Positions 11,614-24,204 of a DNA stretch of 64,000 nucleotides are shown here, in pieces. The stretch comes from Miscanthus floridulus (Eukaryota > Streptophyta > Magnoliopsida > Poales > Poaceae), in assembly GCF_019320115.1 (NCBI RefSeq), contig NC_089598.1, forward strand, positions 28,110,427 through 28,174,426, read 5' to 3'. The notes beneath the pieces are model-generated. The model was not told where the DNA came from. It saw nothing but the letters and a program-made list of their open reading frames with translations, and searched no databases. The position numbers and the translations under genes are program-made. Each line of letters opens with the position of its first letter. Position 1 is the stretch's first letter.

Positions 11614-12446
11614 AGCTAATGCACTCTCTTTTTTTGAGTGGAGCATTTAAGCACTGGCTAGGCCTTCGACCTCAGAGCAGAGCGCATAATGTAAGAGCTC
11701 AAATATGTAGTAACCTATGAAGAGTGGTGGTATGCTCTAGCGAGGATTCTACAAATAAAATAAATAATGCCACCGTTCATAGTTTGGGAGTTGAGATTAA
11801 AAAATCAAGATCAACAAAGCTCCCTCATCAAACACTGTACCTCAAATGCTCAATTAAAGTAGAGAGGTCCAGGAATATCCACTCATCCCATCCTTACTGG
11901 TCTTACATCTTATGCTCTCCTATGCCCAAATTAGCCCTTACTCCTTCCATCACCCCACGCCTCCCCAGTAGACTGTCCTTTCCTGCCACGATCTCCATGA
12001 CGAGCTACGACCATTCTCCACAGCACCAAAACCTTATAGCTAGCAAGCGACCTTTTCCACCATGGTCAGTATGAGCAGGTAGGGGGCCTTTGCAACACTA
12101 GTTCTCAATGCTACCATTCCACTTGCCGCATAGGGACCATGGCACCACCCCTTCCCCTCGCATTTCCTAGGATTGTTCTCTAGCTTCTAAATTGAAACAA
12201 AAGTAGAACACCCTTGGAGGCAAGTGGTGGAACAAAAGTGCAACAAGTACAATTTGGGGTGATCTTTATCTCAAAAACCCTAGGACATGTGAGCTAGAGC
12301 AGATCTACCTTTGGTGTTGTGTAATCACTATTAATAGTTTCAGACATTGGTGAGAGTTTTGTTGAGAGGTTTGGTCCGATTTTGGTGTTGGATGGTCATA
12401 GTTGGGCTTAGAACTATTGAGAGAAAGTTGGTCTCAACTATTCCAG
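11614..12446. other. No recognisable feature
   Basis: Only short ORFs without recognisable content. I see no terminal repeats or element boundaries here. Confidence 0.4.
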
Positions 12447-15400
12447 TGAAAGCCCTAGTTTGGTTTTGGCTAATTGATGAAATTGGACTAACCCTTTGTC
12501 TAAGTGTGAAGATAAGTAAGAGTGGTCCAAGTCCAAGATGTGGAGGAAGATGGCACTCTTGGTGATGGAGGTGGCCACAAGATGGTGAATCAAGTGCTCC
12601 AACTTGGAAAAGAAGAAAGAGAAAAACAAAATGGGCTCAAGGCAAAGGTATACTTGATAGGGCCATTTTGTTTTACCGGTCAAGACACTATAAAGAGTTT
12701 GACTGGGTTTAGGATAGATAGTCGTACTATGAAGAGTTGAAACCATGGTAGAAGCGGTTATCAAGTGCCACTAGTGATGTCATTTGATGCATATGCATTA
12801 GGACCTAGTGTGTGCTAACCTAACCCTTTAAAATACATTGGAGAATGCTAACACACATGCACAAGTGTTGGGACACCTTGGTGTTAGCACACGGAAGCAA
12901 GGGTATCAAAGTTGTACTCGAAATAAATGAAAAATAGGTGTAGGACTTTGGTTGACGAGGAGGCCAAACCATGGCGCGTCGGTCCAGTACCTAACCCTAA
13001 GTTAGGATGCTCTGATTGTGAACGCCAGACCCAGACTTAGTAGGGGCGTCAGCCCATGAGCTCTGAGTCCAGTGGTTGACCCTAGCTATAGGTAAAGGTG
13101 GCACAGAGGCATCGAAGCTTGGTGCATAGTCTGGCTAGGGGGTCTAGATACTAGTTCTAGAGCCATTTGGAGCTCTCGGGGGCCCTCGATGTAATTTTGT
13201 CATAGCACCGGACCTAGTGAAAGCTCTAGTTTGGTTTTGATTAATTGATGAAACCCTAAGTGCTAACCTAGTTTATCAAGATGATTATGAGATATGTAGC
13301 ACTACTCCAAGTGATGAAGCAATGGTGAAGATCATGACAATGGTGATGGCATGGTGATGGTCAAATGATTAAACTTGGAAAAGAAGAAAGAGAAAAACAA
13401 AAGGCTCAAGGCAAAGGTATAAAATGTAGGAGCCATTTTGTTTTAGTGATCAAGACACTTAGTGAGTGTGATCACATTTAGGATAGATAGCCATACTATT
13501 AAGAGGAGTAAAACTCGTATCGAAATGCGGTTATCAAAGTGCCACTAGATGCTCTAATTCATTGCATATGCATTTATGATCTAGTGAAGTACTAACACCC
13601 TTGAAAATGTTTGTGAAAATATGCTAACACATGTGCATAAGGTGATACACTTGGTGGTTAGCACATTTGAGCAAGGGTGAAGAAGATAGAGGTGATGCCA
13701 GCATCGATCAAGTGACCGGACGCTAGATCCGAATGCACCGGACGCTGACTGCCTGCATCCGGTTGCGTCGACCTGGTGGTACAGTAGCTAGGGTATACCA
13801 CCGGACGCTAGGCTGTGTCCAGTCAAGGTGGACCGGACACGTCTGGTCGAAGAAATACGCCTCGGGGAGCTTACTGGAAACGACCGGACGCTAGGGCTTT
13901 AGCGTCCGGTCAGTTTTGCCGGAGCGTCTGGTTAGCTTCGTAGCTGTTGAAATCTGGCGAACAGCATTTGAAGCCAGTGACATGTGGCGTCCATCGGGCG
14001 ACTGGATGCTGAGTCCAGGGTCCGGTCAGTATGACCGGAGCATCCGGTCAGAGCGTGTTTTGCCTAGTGAAGGGGTATAACGGCTCTATTCCATGGAGGC
14101 TTCTATTTAAGCCCCATGGCCAGCTGAAGCTCCAACTCTTGCACATTTTCATTGACATAGCAACCTTGTGAGCTTAGCCAAAGTCCTCCCACTCATCTCC
14201 ATCATTGATTCATCATCTTTGTGAGATTGGGAGAGAATCCAAGTGCATTGCTTGAGTGATTATATCTAGAGGCACTTGGCATTTGTGTTGCGCTACGGAT
14301 TTCGCTTGTTACTCTTGGTGGTTGCTACCACCTAGATGGCTCGGTGTAGCGGTGGAGGATCGGCACGAGTTGATGATTGTTCGTGGCCGTCTCCGGTGAT
14401 TGTGAGGGGAGTTGTACCTTCCCCGGCGGAGCACCGAAAGGTAACTCTAGTAAATTACTCGTGTCATTGAGTTACCTCACTTGTGGGTCGGTTCTTGCGG
14501 TGTCTTATCATGTGGACGAGGTTTGTGAAACACCTCTTAGCCATCGAACCACCAATTGTTGGTCGACACAACGGGGACGTAGCGTGTTGGCAAGCACGTG
14601 AACCTCGGGAGAAAATCGATTGTCTCTTGTCTTTGACATTCTCCCGGTGATTGGCTATATATTCATCTTGTGATTGGTTCATCCCCTACACGTCGGTATA
14701 ATCACCCTACTCACTTATTTATATTCTTGCAAAATAGTTGATACAAGCTCTTTAGTGTAATTAGAATTGAGAGCTTGCATTATTATTTACATTCATCTAG
14801 TTGAGCTCTTTAGAGTAGCAAGCTTGAGAGCTCTTAGTGAGTAATTACATAGCAAGTTTGTGTGCCTAAGTAATCATTGCAACTAGAATTATTGGATAGG
14901 TGGCTTGCAACCCTTGTAGAGCTAGAGCAAGTTTGCATTACGCTATTTGTCATACTAATCAAATTGATCTAGTTGTTTTGTAGATTTTTAAATAGGCTAT
15001 TCACCCCCCTCTAGCCATATTAGGACCTTTCACCTAGGGAGATTGTGCATCTAAAGTGAGAATGAGTGATTCCAAGTGCATTTGCTTGAGTGATTGCATC
15101 TAGTGGCACTTGGAGATAATTCTTGCTATGGTTTTCTTGTTACTCTTGGTGGTTGCCATGACCTAGATGGGTTGGGGCAGCGGAGGAGTGTTTGTGGCCA
15201 CACTTGGCATTCTTGTGAGGGATTCTTGACCTTGTCCCCGTGGGAGATCGCAAAAGTTTCTCTAGTGGATTGCTTGTGGTGTTGAGTGCCCTCATTTGTG
15301 TTGGTTCTTACGGCACCTTTGTGTAAGGCTAGACTTGTGTATGCCTATTAGCGCGTGAACCACCAAGTGAATCGACCATCACAATGGGGACTAGCTTGCT

Positions 15401-15792
15401 AGCAAGCAAGTGAACCTCGGGATAAATCATTGTGTCATTGGTATTCTTGATTGATTTGTCTCTTGCTGGCTCAGTATTACATTCTACCTCTCTTGCACTA
15501 CTTTCACGTGTATATATATCTTGTGTAGAGGTACCTTATCTTGCTAGTGTAGCATGCTAGTGTAGTTTAGTTGAGTAGCTAGAGTTAGTTAGTTGTAATT
15601 CTCTTGCTAGCTAGCTCACTAGATAGTAAATTAGTGTCATAATTCACTATTATATTAGTAGGTGGCTTGCAATTTTAGTAGATCTAGAGCAAAACGCAAT
15701 TATCATCATTTAGTTGTCTAATCCATTGCTCTAGTGTTTTGTAGAAAATTTTATTAGGCTATTCACCCCCTCTAGCCATTTAGGACCTTTCA
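12447..15792 (+). mobile_element. Old Sirevirus LTR (~1.5 kb net), split by a younger one
   Basis: Starts TGAAAGCCCTAGTTTGG and ends AGGACCTTTCA, the termini of the LTR family seen at 40.8, 49.2 and 13.2 kb. The interior is split at 13217 by a second LTR. Flanks TCCAG (12442-12446) and CCTAG (15793-15797) agree at only 3 of 5 bases, so a target duplication is uncertain. No internal region is attached, so it is probably a solo LTR. It is clearly more diverged than the inner copy. Confidence 0.7.
13218..15032 (+). mobile_element. Sirevirus solo LTR, 1815 bp, nested in a related LTR
   Basis: TGAAAGCTCTAG at the start, GGACCTTTCA at the end, perfect TSD CCTAG (13213-13217 and 15033-15037). The CpG-rich palindromic block occupies about 13690-14070, with units such as GACCGGACGCT and GCGTCCGGTC, and sits upstream of a TATA-like box near 14103. 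There is no internal region: the element was reduced to one LTR by recombination, a known fate of LTR elements. Confidence 0.88.
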
Positions 15793-17473
15793 CCTAGGTG
15801 CTATGCCATTCATTACCCTATAATGGCTTAAACTATCTTTTGACTATAGTTAAAAGATTGGGGCTTTGCCCTAAAACTCTAAAAAAGACTTGATTTCTAA
15901 TTTAAATGTTTAAAATACTATACCCATATGATTATATAAGAAGGCTATTGTCCTTAAACCGAACATCAGAGAGGTGAAGAGAGTGATAAGGAGAGAGAAA
16001 ATGAGTGATAGGAAGAGAGTGAGAAGGAGAGAACAAACGGGTTATAGGCTTACCTTATCCCAGACCTCATCATTTTTCGATATTCCTAGTGTGATCTGCA
16101 ATTATAAATGAGCACCTAAATCTACAAATAGGCCCTTAGATGTTTACAATCATGTCGTTAGACCTACTGACTATGCCATTTTTCACACTAAAAGGGTCCC
16201 TAACATGTGGCGCACCCTAATGGTATCCTCTCGGCTATTTTGTTTTAGCAATAACAAAAAGACCTATAGTTGATTCCGACTGAATGAGGCCCAATTACAA
16301 CTCAAGCATGGTTAGAGGATCATCCTTCACAACCTAGACATGTGTGACTTACTAACATACATGTGCCAAACGCTAATGTTAGTCCTTGGACCGAACATGA
16401 GAAGGGAGAGTAGAGTGATGGAGAGAGCAAACGAGTAAAGGAGAGTAGAGTGATGGAGAGAGAATGAGTGATGGGCTAAGATTCCCCTGCCTTGCCATTG
16501 CCCTTCTTTTATAGGGGAAGTGGGAGGTGTTATTTTCATATATTTCCTCCATGTGGTTTATAATTACAAATGAGCCCCTAAATCAACAACTAGGCCCTTA
16601 GATGCTTACAATCATGCCCTTAAACCTACTAATCGGACTATTCCTCATGCTAAGAGGATTCCTAACATATGACACGCCCTAATAGAGGTCATATGTACAA
16701 CTATAATAATCTAATGATACTTGTATTTATGCTTTGCTCCTTGTATGTGTGGTCAACCCATTAAGTCAACATACATCATTCGTGATCTCATTTGGATCCC
16801 ACAATCAGTAGCTGGATTTGCTACTAGTAGAAACAGTTTGAGAGATGGGTAGTTTTATTTATGGAGGTGGGAAAAACTTGATAGTGTCTCTAGAAATAGA
16901 CTCAGAACTTCACGCGGTCTATTCATTTTAGGAGACTCCATCTGCCTCGTTTCCCGCCCCCTCCCTCATTCGCAACACACAAGTCCCTCCCTCCATCCCC
17001 TCTCTCTCCGCGTGTGGGGGCACAATTTGATGCAGGGCATGGCCTCTCCAACTATGGTTGATGAGGGCGTGGCCCTCCTATGACCGTTGTGTAGGTCAGC
17101 CATCGTAGAGCTCATGTGGGCCCCTTCTCCTTTGGTCTCCTCAAAGGGCAGCGGCACAGATGACCCAAGTGTTGCACCGTGGTGGGTGCAGGTCGATGCA
17201 CGATGGTGTGGCATCGATCCTATGGTGTCGGGGATAGCAGGGGATACGATAGTAACGACTATGTTGCTGGGTTTGGGCTTGCCAACAGGACTTTTTGTGA
17301 GACTAGAGCTCAGAGGCGGGCATGCTGCCCGTCTCCAAAAAGTAATTTTGACTGCCCCCTAAAAGTGATTTTGTACTAGTGATTTAGATGAATCGGTATA
17401 ACTCGTGATATGCTTTTACCGTTGACTAGCAAGATCAATGTATTTGTAGCAATTAGTTTCTTGCATATGACAT
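15793..17473. other. Unassigned DNA with a diverged direct duplication
   Basis: Segments at about 15957-16225 and 16380-16690 are related. Both contain an accgaacat start, GA-rich gagagtgat repeats, a taattacaaatgag-like stretch, and a taggcccttagatg block followed by ccctaat. 16950-17380 is more GC-rich with short ORFs on both strands. No known family is recognised. Confidence 0.45.
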
Positions 17474-18260
17474 TTTTAAGGACTGTTTGGTAGAGCTCCC
17501 TCTAGCTCTGTTATCTAATTCTCTATTTGAGTGATTCTACTTGATTCTGTTGGGGAGTAGGGTGGGGAGTAGGTGAGAATTGATTTTAGAGTAATTCTAG
17601 TGGTGATTAAATAGGGAGCACTAAGGTACTTTTTTAGTTCCTATATGTCAAATGATTTAGCTCTGGCAATGCCTAGGAACATGATCACGTAAGAGGAATC
17701 AGATGGTAGCACATGAGATACAAGGATTTATACTGGTTCAGGCCGCGGTGGTGTGTAAAACTCTAATCCAGTTGGTGCTGCTGCTCTTCTGGTATTCACC
17801 TGCTCGGTTATAGGGGTTGTTGCTCCTAGCTACATAGTAGATTGGAATGAGATGGATTGGATCCCGATCATGAGGTCCCTACCCTCCTTTATATAGGCAG
17901 ATGGGGTAGGGTTACAATGAGGGTGATCGGCTTAATAGATTGGATTCCTAATTTGTTACAACAGATCAATTCTATCCTACTGGTGTCGGATATTCTTGAT
18001 ATGTCGTGATCTCCAAGTTGGTGGCTTGCGTGGTCTTCGTGGGCTTCATGCTTTGATGTCCTCCACTCGACGGGCCAGATTATGGTCGGTTAGGGTACCT
18101 AGGCCCATATATTCGACACTATAGTTCTTAGTGTAAATTAAAAAGTGATTATTGTCTAGCTCCCATTAGAATCTATGTACAATTTTGCTGTTTTATTGAG
18201 GAGAAGTAATCCTTAAGGAAAAATAGCTCCGAGGAGAATGCCCCTATTTTATGCATAATC
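17474..18260. mobile_element. Older repeat (possible MITE) hosting a solo LTR
   Basis: Begins ggactgtttggtagagctcc, a typical grass MITE-like terminus, and resumes after the inserted LTR at 18124. I could not find the matching opposite terminus, so the boundaries are approximate. Confidence 0.3.
17646..18118. mobile_element. Solo LTR, 473 bp
   Basis: Begins TGTCAAATG and ends ATTCGACA (TGTC/GACA termini), flanked by a perfect TSD CTATA (17641-17645 and 18119-18123). The stretch tttatactggttcaggccg and a TATA-like TTTATATAG near 17888 are typical of a short grass LTR. Superfamily not determined. Confidence 0.82.
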
Positions 18261-18744
18261 CTTTTAGTATTGGATTACCCTCACATGTTCTAGCTCTTGA
18301 TGGCTTGATCTGTTCACATATGTTCTTTTGTGCAACGCTATCTGATGTCATGTTTTAAAATAGAAGATCTAGATCAATTTGGTAGTACATGTCTTGAAAC
18401 AATATGAACATAATAGTTTACCTGCAAGATAGACTATAGTTTTTTTCTTCTGTCGCTTGACATGAAAACATGCCACACTTCATGAGATAGACGTTGACCC
18501 ATCAACCAACCGATCACACATACGATACGTGTACGCCGGCAGCCACCTTACCGCACGCAACCCCTGTCACCCAAATGCACCCGCCCTTAGGCCTCTATTG
18601 GCTACTTTAGATGCACCCATTCTACACAAAGGCTTAGAAAAGATTAAGGCTTCATTTGGTTACATGAAAATCAATCCCAACCGAACGGTTTCTTCTCAAA
18701 TTTGTATAGTCTCAGAATTGTTCTAGACGCGGAATGGCTGAAGC
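18261..18744. other. No recognisable feature
   Basis: Mixed-composition DNA between the old repeat and the hAT element. The stretch ggcttcatttggttacatg near 18648 and the accaaacgg that follows the hAT element on the far side suggest that the hAT landed in an older MITE-like repeat. Confidence 0.3.
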
Positions 18745-18975
18745 GGGCCAACCAGTGTTATTAAGGCGTCGCTTAGGTGTCACTTAAGCAACATTTAAAC
18801 ATTAGGGTGCTCCAGGCTCACCTTAGGGGTAAGGCGGTGCCTTGTCACCTTATGCGCATGCTGACGCCCCCCTCAATTCCGTTGTCTCCTCATCGATTTT
18901 GATGCTGGCCCGTGTTGGCGGTCCTTAATGCCTAAAAATAACCGCCAACTCCCACATAAAATTCTCCCATATAAA

Positions 18976-21900
18976 TGTTGGTATATTTAACACACACAGA
19001 TAAATCCATAAGCGCACAAATACTGCTGTAGCTTTCACCCAGAGGCATTCCAAGTATCGTATCCATAGGGAAACATGTGAGACTAACTATGGTCTAACTT
19101 AACTAAGGATAGCAACAAGGTTAGGATAAATAGGAGCATAGAGAGGATAACTAAAGTTCTCTAGTTCTGACTTGGGTAAGTGTTTACACCAAAATTTGGA
19201 AGAAGAGTCATAGGGACTCGAAAGCTCCCAAGATCATGTCATCAAGGAATCAATTGCGTGTAGATTGGAACCAACTGATTCGAATGCAACACTAAAATCA
19301 GCTTTTTTCAGGATGCACCAGCAGATAACGACAAAGGCTACGATCGGCGCTAGGGCAAAGCATGTTGGACTCTACAAAAAGAGAAAGATTAGAGTCCAAG
19401 TTATCTTAAATTAGGAATGTTTTCTCTAGAGTCAAAGATTGTGATGAGTCATGCTTAGATAGGAGTCATGCGCAGGTCCCGGGTATAAATATCAAAGCTC
19501 GGCTATTGTAAAAGACACACAATCAATCAAATACAAGTTATTTACTTTTTTTGGCTCCGGCCACCCCTTAGGAGTAGGAGTAGAGTAGATCTCGGCGAGT
19601 TCTTCAGCAATTACAGCTACATCAATCCAGTCGACCTCCACTACTTGTCTGTAAGTACCGTCATGGCTTATACCTCTGTTCGTACGGCTGCATCGATCCG
19701 GTTGACCTCCACTGCAACTCTAGTATGAGTTAGTTATCGACTCTTGTCTAGTTTAAGTACGACTGCATCGATCCGGTCGAGCCTCCACTGCTCGAACTAG
19801 ATTAAGGTCAAGTTATCGGCTCTATCTAAGGGTGGTGTTCCTTCGGATAGATTCATTAAGTTACCGATATTGCTTATTGCTTCCATTATTTATTTAACTA
19901 CAACAATATCACTTCGCCCGATTGGGATTGATCTAGATCAGCCTTATATCTTTTTTAACCCATCGTTTGTTAATCTAAATTGATCTAATTTGCACTTTAA
20001 ACGATGAGTTATGTTTTATCGGCTGTTTTACATCAATCTTGATCGTGCATAGCGTACGGTTAAGGCATGTTTGATCTTGAGTAGATCTATTGGCTAGCGA
20101 AAACTGTTCCGTGGCCTATTATCATGGCCTATGTGATTCTACCTCACACCCCACTGTTAGCACCGTGAAGTGGGGATCGTTATTTGGTAGATCTATTCCT
20201 GAGAAGGCATGACCTTAACTGTGCGCTATGCCTGAATCGGCTGTTTTAGCCGATATCGAGCGCTTTCACAAACAGTTCGCATCACGAGATCGTTGAAGTA
20301 GTGATAGGTTGAAAGATGTATTAGCCCCATGATCTTATTATTGTATTACGACCTGCATGATTCTGCCTCATGCCCCACTGATATTAGTAATAAGTTAGGG
20401 TCATCGAGTCTATTGTTGTTTCTACGACCTGCATGATTCTACCTCATGCCCCACTAGGTTATAGCGATAGATGAGATCTAACATATTCATTAGATTTATC
20501 TATATTAAATGGTTGAATAGTGATGAACTATTTCTTTTATAAAGGAGTTCGGTTACTTTACAGTCATTGGCTCAGTATAAACTAATTATTGTTAATATCT
20601 TATTGCCATTGACCAATATTTGTTTAAAGAATGATATTCATCCTGAACGATAACCTGATTCTTCTTGCACAACCCCTATGAGCTTTAACCGATTTATTCT
20701 TATGAATATGCTGGAATCGACTATTTAGTCGATCTCCTTTCATATCGGCTCTCAGAGCCGCTACATTCGGGACTAGTCTGGCAACACTAGTATGTTCCGC
20801 CCTTAATTACTGATAAACTTTCTCTCCTTGTCAATTGCAGGGTCAAATTGACTGGCATGTCTTGGGAGGAGTGCAGTAGGATCGACCATCTCTGCACTGA
20901 AGCTAGGTGGATCTCCAGCTCCATCGAGTGGACCCTTCTGGCTTGCTCGTGTGCCCTCGGCATGGGATGAAATTTCGTGTCGACAGTAAGCTTATGTCTT
21001 CTACTATTCAACTAGGGACATTACTAGGGAAAGGCACCAGTAGAGGATGCTTTCCTTCACAACCGCGTCCTACGTGCGCCTACAGACGGGAGGTGGACTA
21101 CAAAGGATCAACGAAGCTATATAGTATAGGCTATATAGAACTTATGTCACGTGATCTACCACCTTCCGGAATGCAGGGTGCATCCACGATTAACCCAAGT
21201 CTAAGCACCATGCTTACACTTATGATTAATACTCTACTCCCTCTAGAATAGGAATAAAGCACTCAAAAGAGTCATGATCCTGATGAACAATATAAACAAT
21301 TACTTACTTGAATCAGAAGTTAATTACCAGAGAAATCTCAGATGCAAGCTTAGATAGAACTTGAATTCACCAAGGTACAAGCCGTAAAGAGAGCACCAAT
21401 AGGCCGACACCTCCTTCAAACTCTTTCCTCACTCTCTATCTCACTATTATTTATAAGACTAGATCCTATAGAGGACTAATCTTCTCTTGATAGCTAGCTT
21501 TAATCCTCATGATATGAATTAGGGTTTCAGGATGGCTCTAGGAAGGGTGGTAGGGGCTGGTATATATAGGCCGACGTGAGCCCTTGGAAGAGCATTGACG
21601 TGAGCCCTTGGATCAAACCGACTTAAAGGATGGCGTAGATGCAATGTAGGAGGCGGTGGAGAATGACATTGCGACGTGAAGGTTGACAGGTGGGCCCAGG
21701 GGTCGGGCAGCCTACAGGTGGGGCCGGCTAGCCCCACATGGCAGCCCCTCGAGGTCTGCTTCGGTGGAGAGCCTCCTAGAGTCTTCTAAAATCTTTCCAC
21801 ACTGTTTACGCGGTGGAATTTATAATTTCCTTTGACGAATAGGTCCCCCTTGATGGTTTTCTGGATAAACCCTGCTGAAAACACTAGATTGCACCAAAAC

Positions 21901-22008
21901 TCATAGAATTTATTAGTTTAAACCCCTATACCTATGTTTGGTGATGGAATTAAGTATAAATATAGGTTATGTTGACTGGTTTATAATTGATGTTAGTGAC
22001 CGTCAACA
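18976..22008 (-). mobile_element. Gypsy solo LTR (minus), ~1.22 kb net, nested
   Basis: On the minus strand it starts TGTTGACGGTCACTAAC (ending at 22008) and ends ATACCAACA-like at 18976. Perfect TSD ATAAA (18971-18975 and 22009-22013). It is the same family as the LTR at 1326-7767: shared stretches include the GAAACCCTAATTCAT and AGAGAAGATTAGTCCT segments. It is itself split by a solo LTR at 19181. Confidence 0.8.
19181..20985. mobile_element. Gypsy-type solo LTR, 1805 bp, innermost of nest
   Basis: Starts TGTTTACACCAAAATTTGG and ends TTTCGTGTCGACA, with a perfect TSD GTAAG (19176-19180 and 20986-20990). A CGGGTATAAATA box lies near 19488. Repeated blocks of the type CCTGCATGATTCTACCTCA and repeated catcgatccggt...cctccactg units are internal. 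No coding region is present. The long LTR and its start suggest a Tat-like gypsy family (inferred). Confidence 0.82.
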
Positions 22009-23430
22009 ATAAACACCAATTTAGTATTAGGGTTTATAATTAACAAATTCCATGAGTTTTGGTGATTGTTCAAATGCAGGAGGATATGTATCGGGAAAAA
22101 CATGGAAAAATACTTAAAGTGCGTAGATAGACAAAACATAAAAGGAGATTAGCACAAAGAATAAATGAAAGGCCCACCTACCTATCACATCTGGGTGCAA
22201 AACCCACATAGACGCAATCTAGGCCCATCAACAAACTGCCATGCAGGAAGGCGGTCGCGGGGAGGCTCCACCTAGGTGCGGTACTGCACCCTAAACAGCG
22301 CCAACCACCTCAAGCTTCCACATGGCATCCTCTGGTGGTCTCCCCTACAGTCGGTTGCATGGGGACATGCGAGAAATATTCCTCCAAACCAACCATTCCA
22401 CTCCTATAAATAGATGGGGATGCCTCCCTCATTCCACACACCTACACTTGAGATCTACTCTTCATCTATTTTAGTAGTAGTGTCCCTCTAGGTGCATGAC
22501 ACCTAGTTGTAATAGAAAATAGGGAGAGAGGAGAGGAAAGAGCTAAGGAGGAGCCAGGTTTGTCGGAGCCTCCTCTACCTTGTACCTCTATGGAGCTGAC
22601 TCATCTTGAGTAGCCTCCAAGTTTAACTTTTGGTAATTCCAAGATTTCTATTTGATCAAGTTCATTGCTTACTTTACTTTGCTTATGGGATCTTCGCTCG
22701 ACCAAGTGCTCTAGTCTTAAGATCTGGACTAGAGTAGTAATCGTTAGCATAGACGTGGTGTCTAGTCTAGTGTTTACCTGAGTTTGCGCCCAATCCTACG
22801 GAATAGTTATGGTAGCCCTAGAGGTGACAGCTCTGACCAGGCCTTTGCAATCCACCACGTTCGGATTGGTGTTTCCATAGAGCTTTTGGCAGCCTTCCCC
22901 CTGATCACCCCTTCCAGTGTTTTCGAGGATCGGAAAGGTACTGCTGCTCCGAAGTAAGTGAGTTTAGTAAGCCTGAACCTTGGTTATCTAGTTTACCTTG
23001 GGAAAATCTTAGAAAACCCCTCTCTACCCACAAAAACACTTTTATCTTGGACGACCTTGATTCTTTCTAGTATACTTCACATTCCCGTGGAAATCGATAC
23101 CCTAAAATACACCTGGGTGAAAGCTACATGCGATATCTATGCGTTTGTGGATTTATCTATTTACGTTAGTAAATACCAACAGCCCACTCGATTCCTCTAT
23201 CTTCTCATTGATTCTGATGTTAGCTTGCTTTGATTCTGTCGTCTCCCGCTCGATTCTGCCATCTCCCGCTCGATCTAGAAGGGGACAGCGGTGGCTATAG
23301 AGCTGAGCGCTGAGCCGTGAGGGAGTGGAAGCAGAGGGGCAGAGGGAAGCAGATCAGTGCATCCAAAGAGGGGTGACAAAGTAGAGCAGTGCATCCAGCG
23401 GAAGTGGAATAATAGTGGGGAGAACGAGAG

Positions 23431-23442
23431 AGGGGGGGGGGG

Positions 23443-23480
<38 letters not shown>
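23431..23480. repeat. G-run and (GA)n microsatellite
   Basis: A run of G followed by about 16 GA units, inside the hAT element. The sister hAT at 59.8-60.8 kb has a (GA)n tract at the corresponding place. Confidence 0.9.
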
Positions 23481-23482
<2 letters not shown>

Positions 23483-23783
23483 TGATGGCGCTTGATTGCT
23501 TGAGCGAATCGGGGATGGGAACCATTCTAGATAAAGCCACCACGCCAGGAGGGGGAGGGGCACATGGGCTGCCTGGTGGGCTGGGCCAGTCCATTTCTTA
23601 ATCCTTTCTTTTCCTTTTTTCCTTTTTGTTTTTTCTTCATCAACTACTGCTCTAAGTTGATGCTTTAAGTTTTGCTTAAATTCTTAAGGCCTTACCTCGC
23701 CTCACGCTTTAGTCGCTTATAAGAGTAAGGCGCTAGTCCGTTGCCACACCTCGCCTTACCGCCTCAATAACCATGGGGCCAAC

Positions 23784-24204
23784 CAAACGGAAACTACGAG
23801 AGAAATATGTAATCCCTCTTGGATCCTCTCCAATCCCATAGAAAATGATCCATCCAAGGTAGCCCGCGGCATGTATGTCGGCACCTTACCCACGTGTGTA
23901 GTGTGTTGCACTTAAGAAAGCCCACCACAGCCGCTACGGCCTACAGGTCTACGGCGTTGCTTGATGACCTCCGTGGCCATGCCGTCATGTTTCACCCTAG
24001 CACGCGATGCGTGTAGCCGTCGGTCAAGGGTCAACTGCACCTTTCGCTGCCTCGCCACAACTGACCTCCGTATTCGCGTGCTCATCATGCACTCTGCTAC
24101 GACCCACCGCTCCTGTCCCTGCCCCTCTTCCGTTATTTCTTATGGTGGAATCATTTCAGTATTTTTCTAGATTTTTTCAGGATTTAACGGCGTTATGCTT
24201 TCAG
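23784..24204. other. No recognisable feature
   Basis: Moderately GC-rich flank of the hAT insertion. Overlapping short ORFs, none recognised. Confidence 0.35.

Larger units (their letters stand above)
18913..23181 (+). mobile_element. Gypsy solo LTR (plus), ~1.23 kb net, split by inverted LTR
   Basis: Starts TGTTGGCGGTCCTTAATG and ends AAATACCAACA. TSD GCCCG (18908-18912) versus GCCCA (23182-23186), one mismatch. The first 63 bp (18913-18975) are separated from the rest (22014 on) by a related LTR in opposite orientation. A TATA-like CTATAAATAG lies near 22406. Net length matches the inserted relative. Confidence 0.78.
18753..23775. mobile_element. Non-autonomous hAT element (~750 bp net) with nested LTRs
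   Basis: Left end CAGTGTTATTAAGGCGTCGC; right end GCCTTACCGCCTCAATAACC followed by ATG. It is flanked by a perfect 8 bp TSD GGGCCAAC (18745-18752 and 23776-23783), the hallmark of hAT elements. Subterminal AAGGCG/CGCCTTAC motifs recur at both ends. It belongs to the same family as the element at 59812-60807: both share a (GA)n tract, a CACATGGGCTGC motif and a pyrimidine-rich 3' part. No transposase remains. A gypsy solo LTR fills 18913-23181. Confidence 0.85.

Noticed and set aside
18976..23181. Head-to-head inverted LTRs as a single foldback element
   Set aside because: Separate TSDs (ATAAA and GCCCG/GCCCA) show that one LTR inserted into the other.
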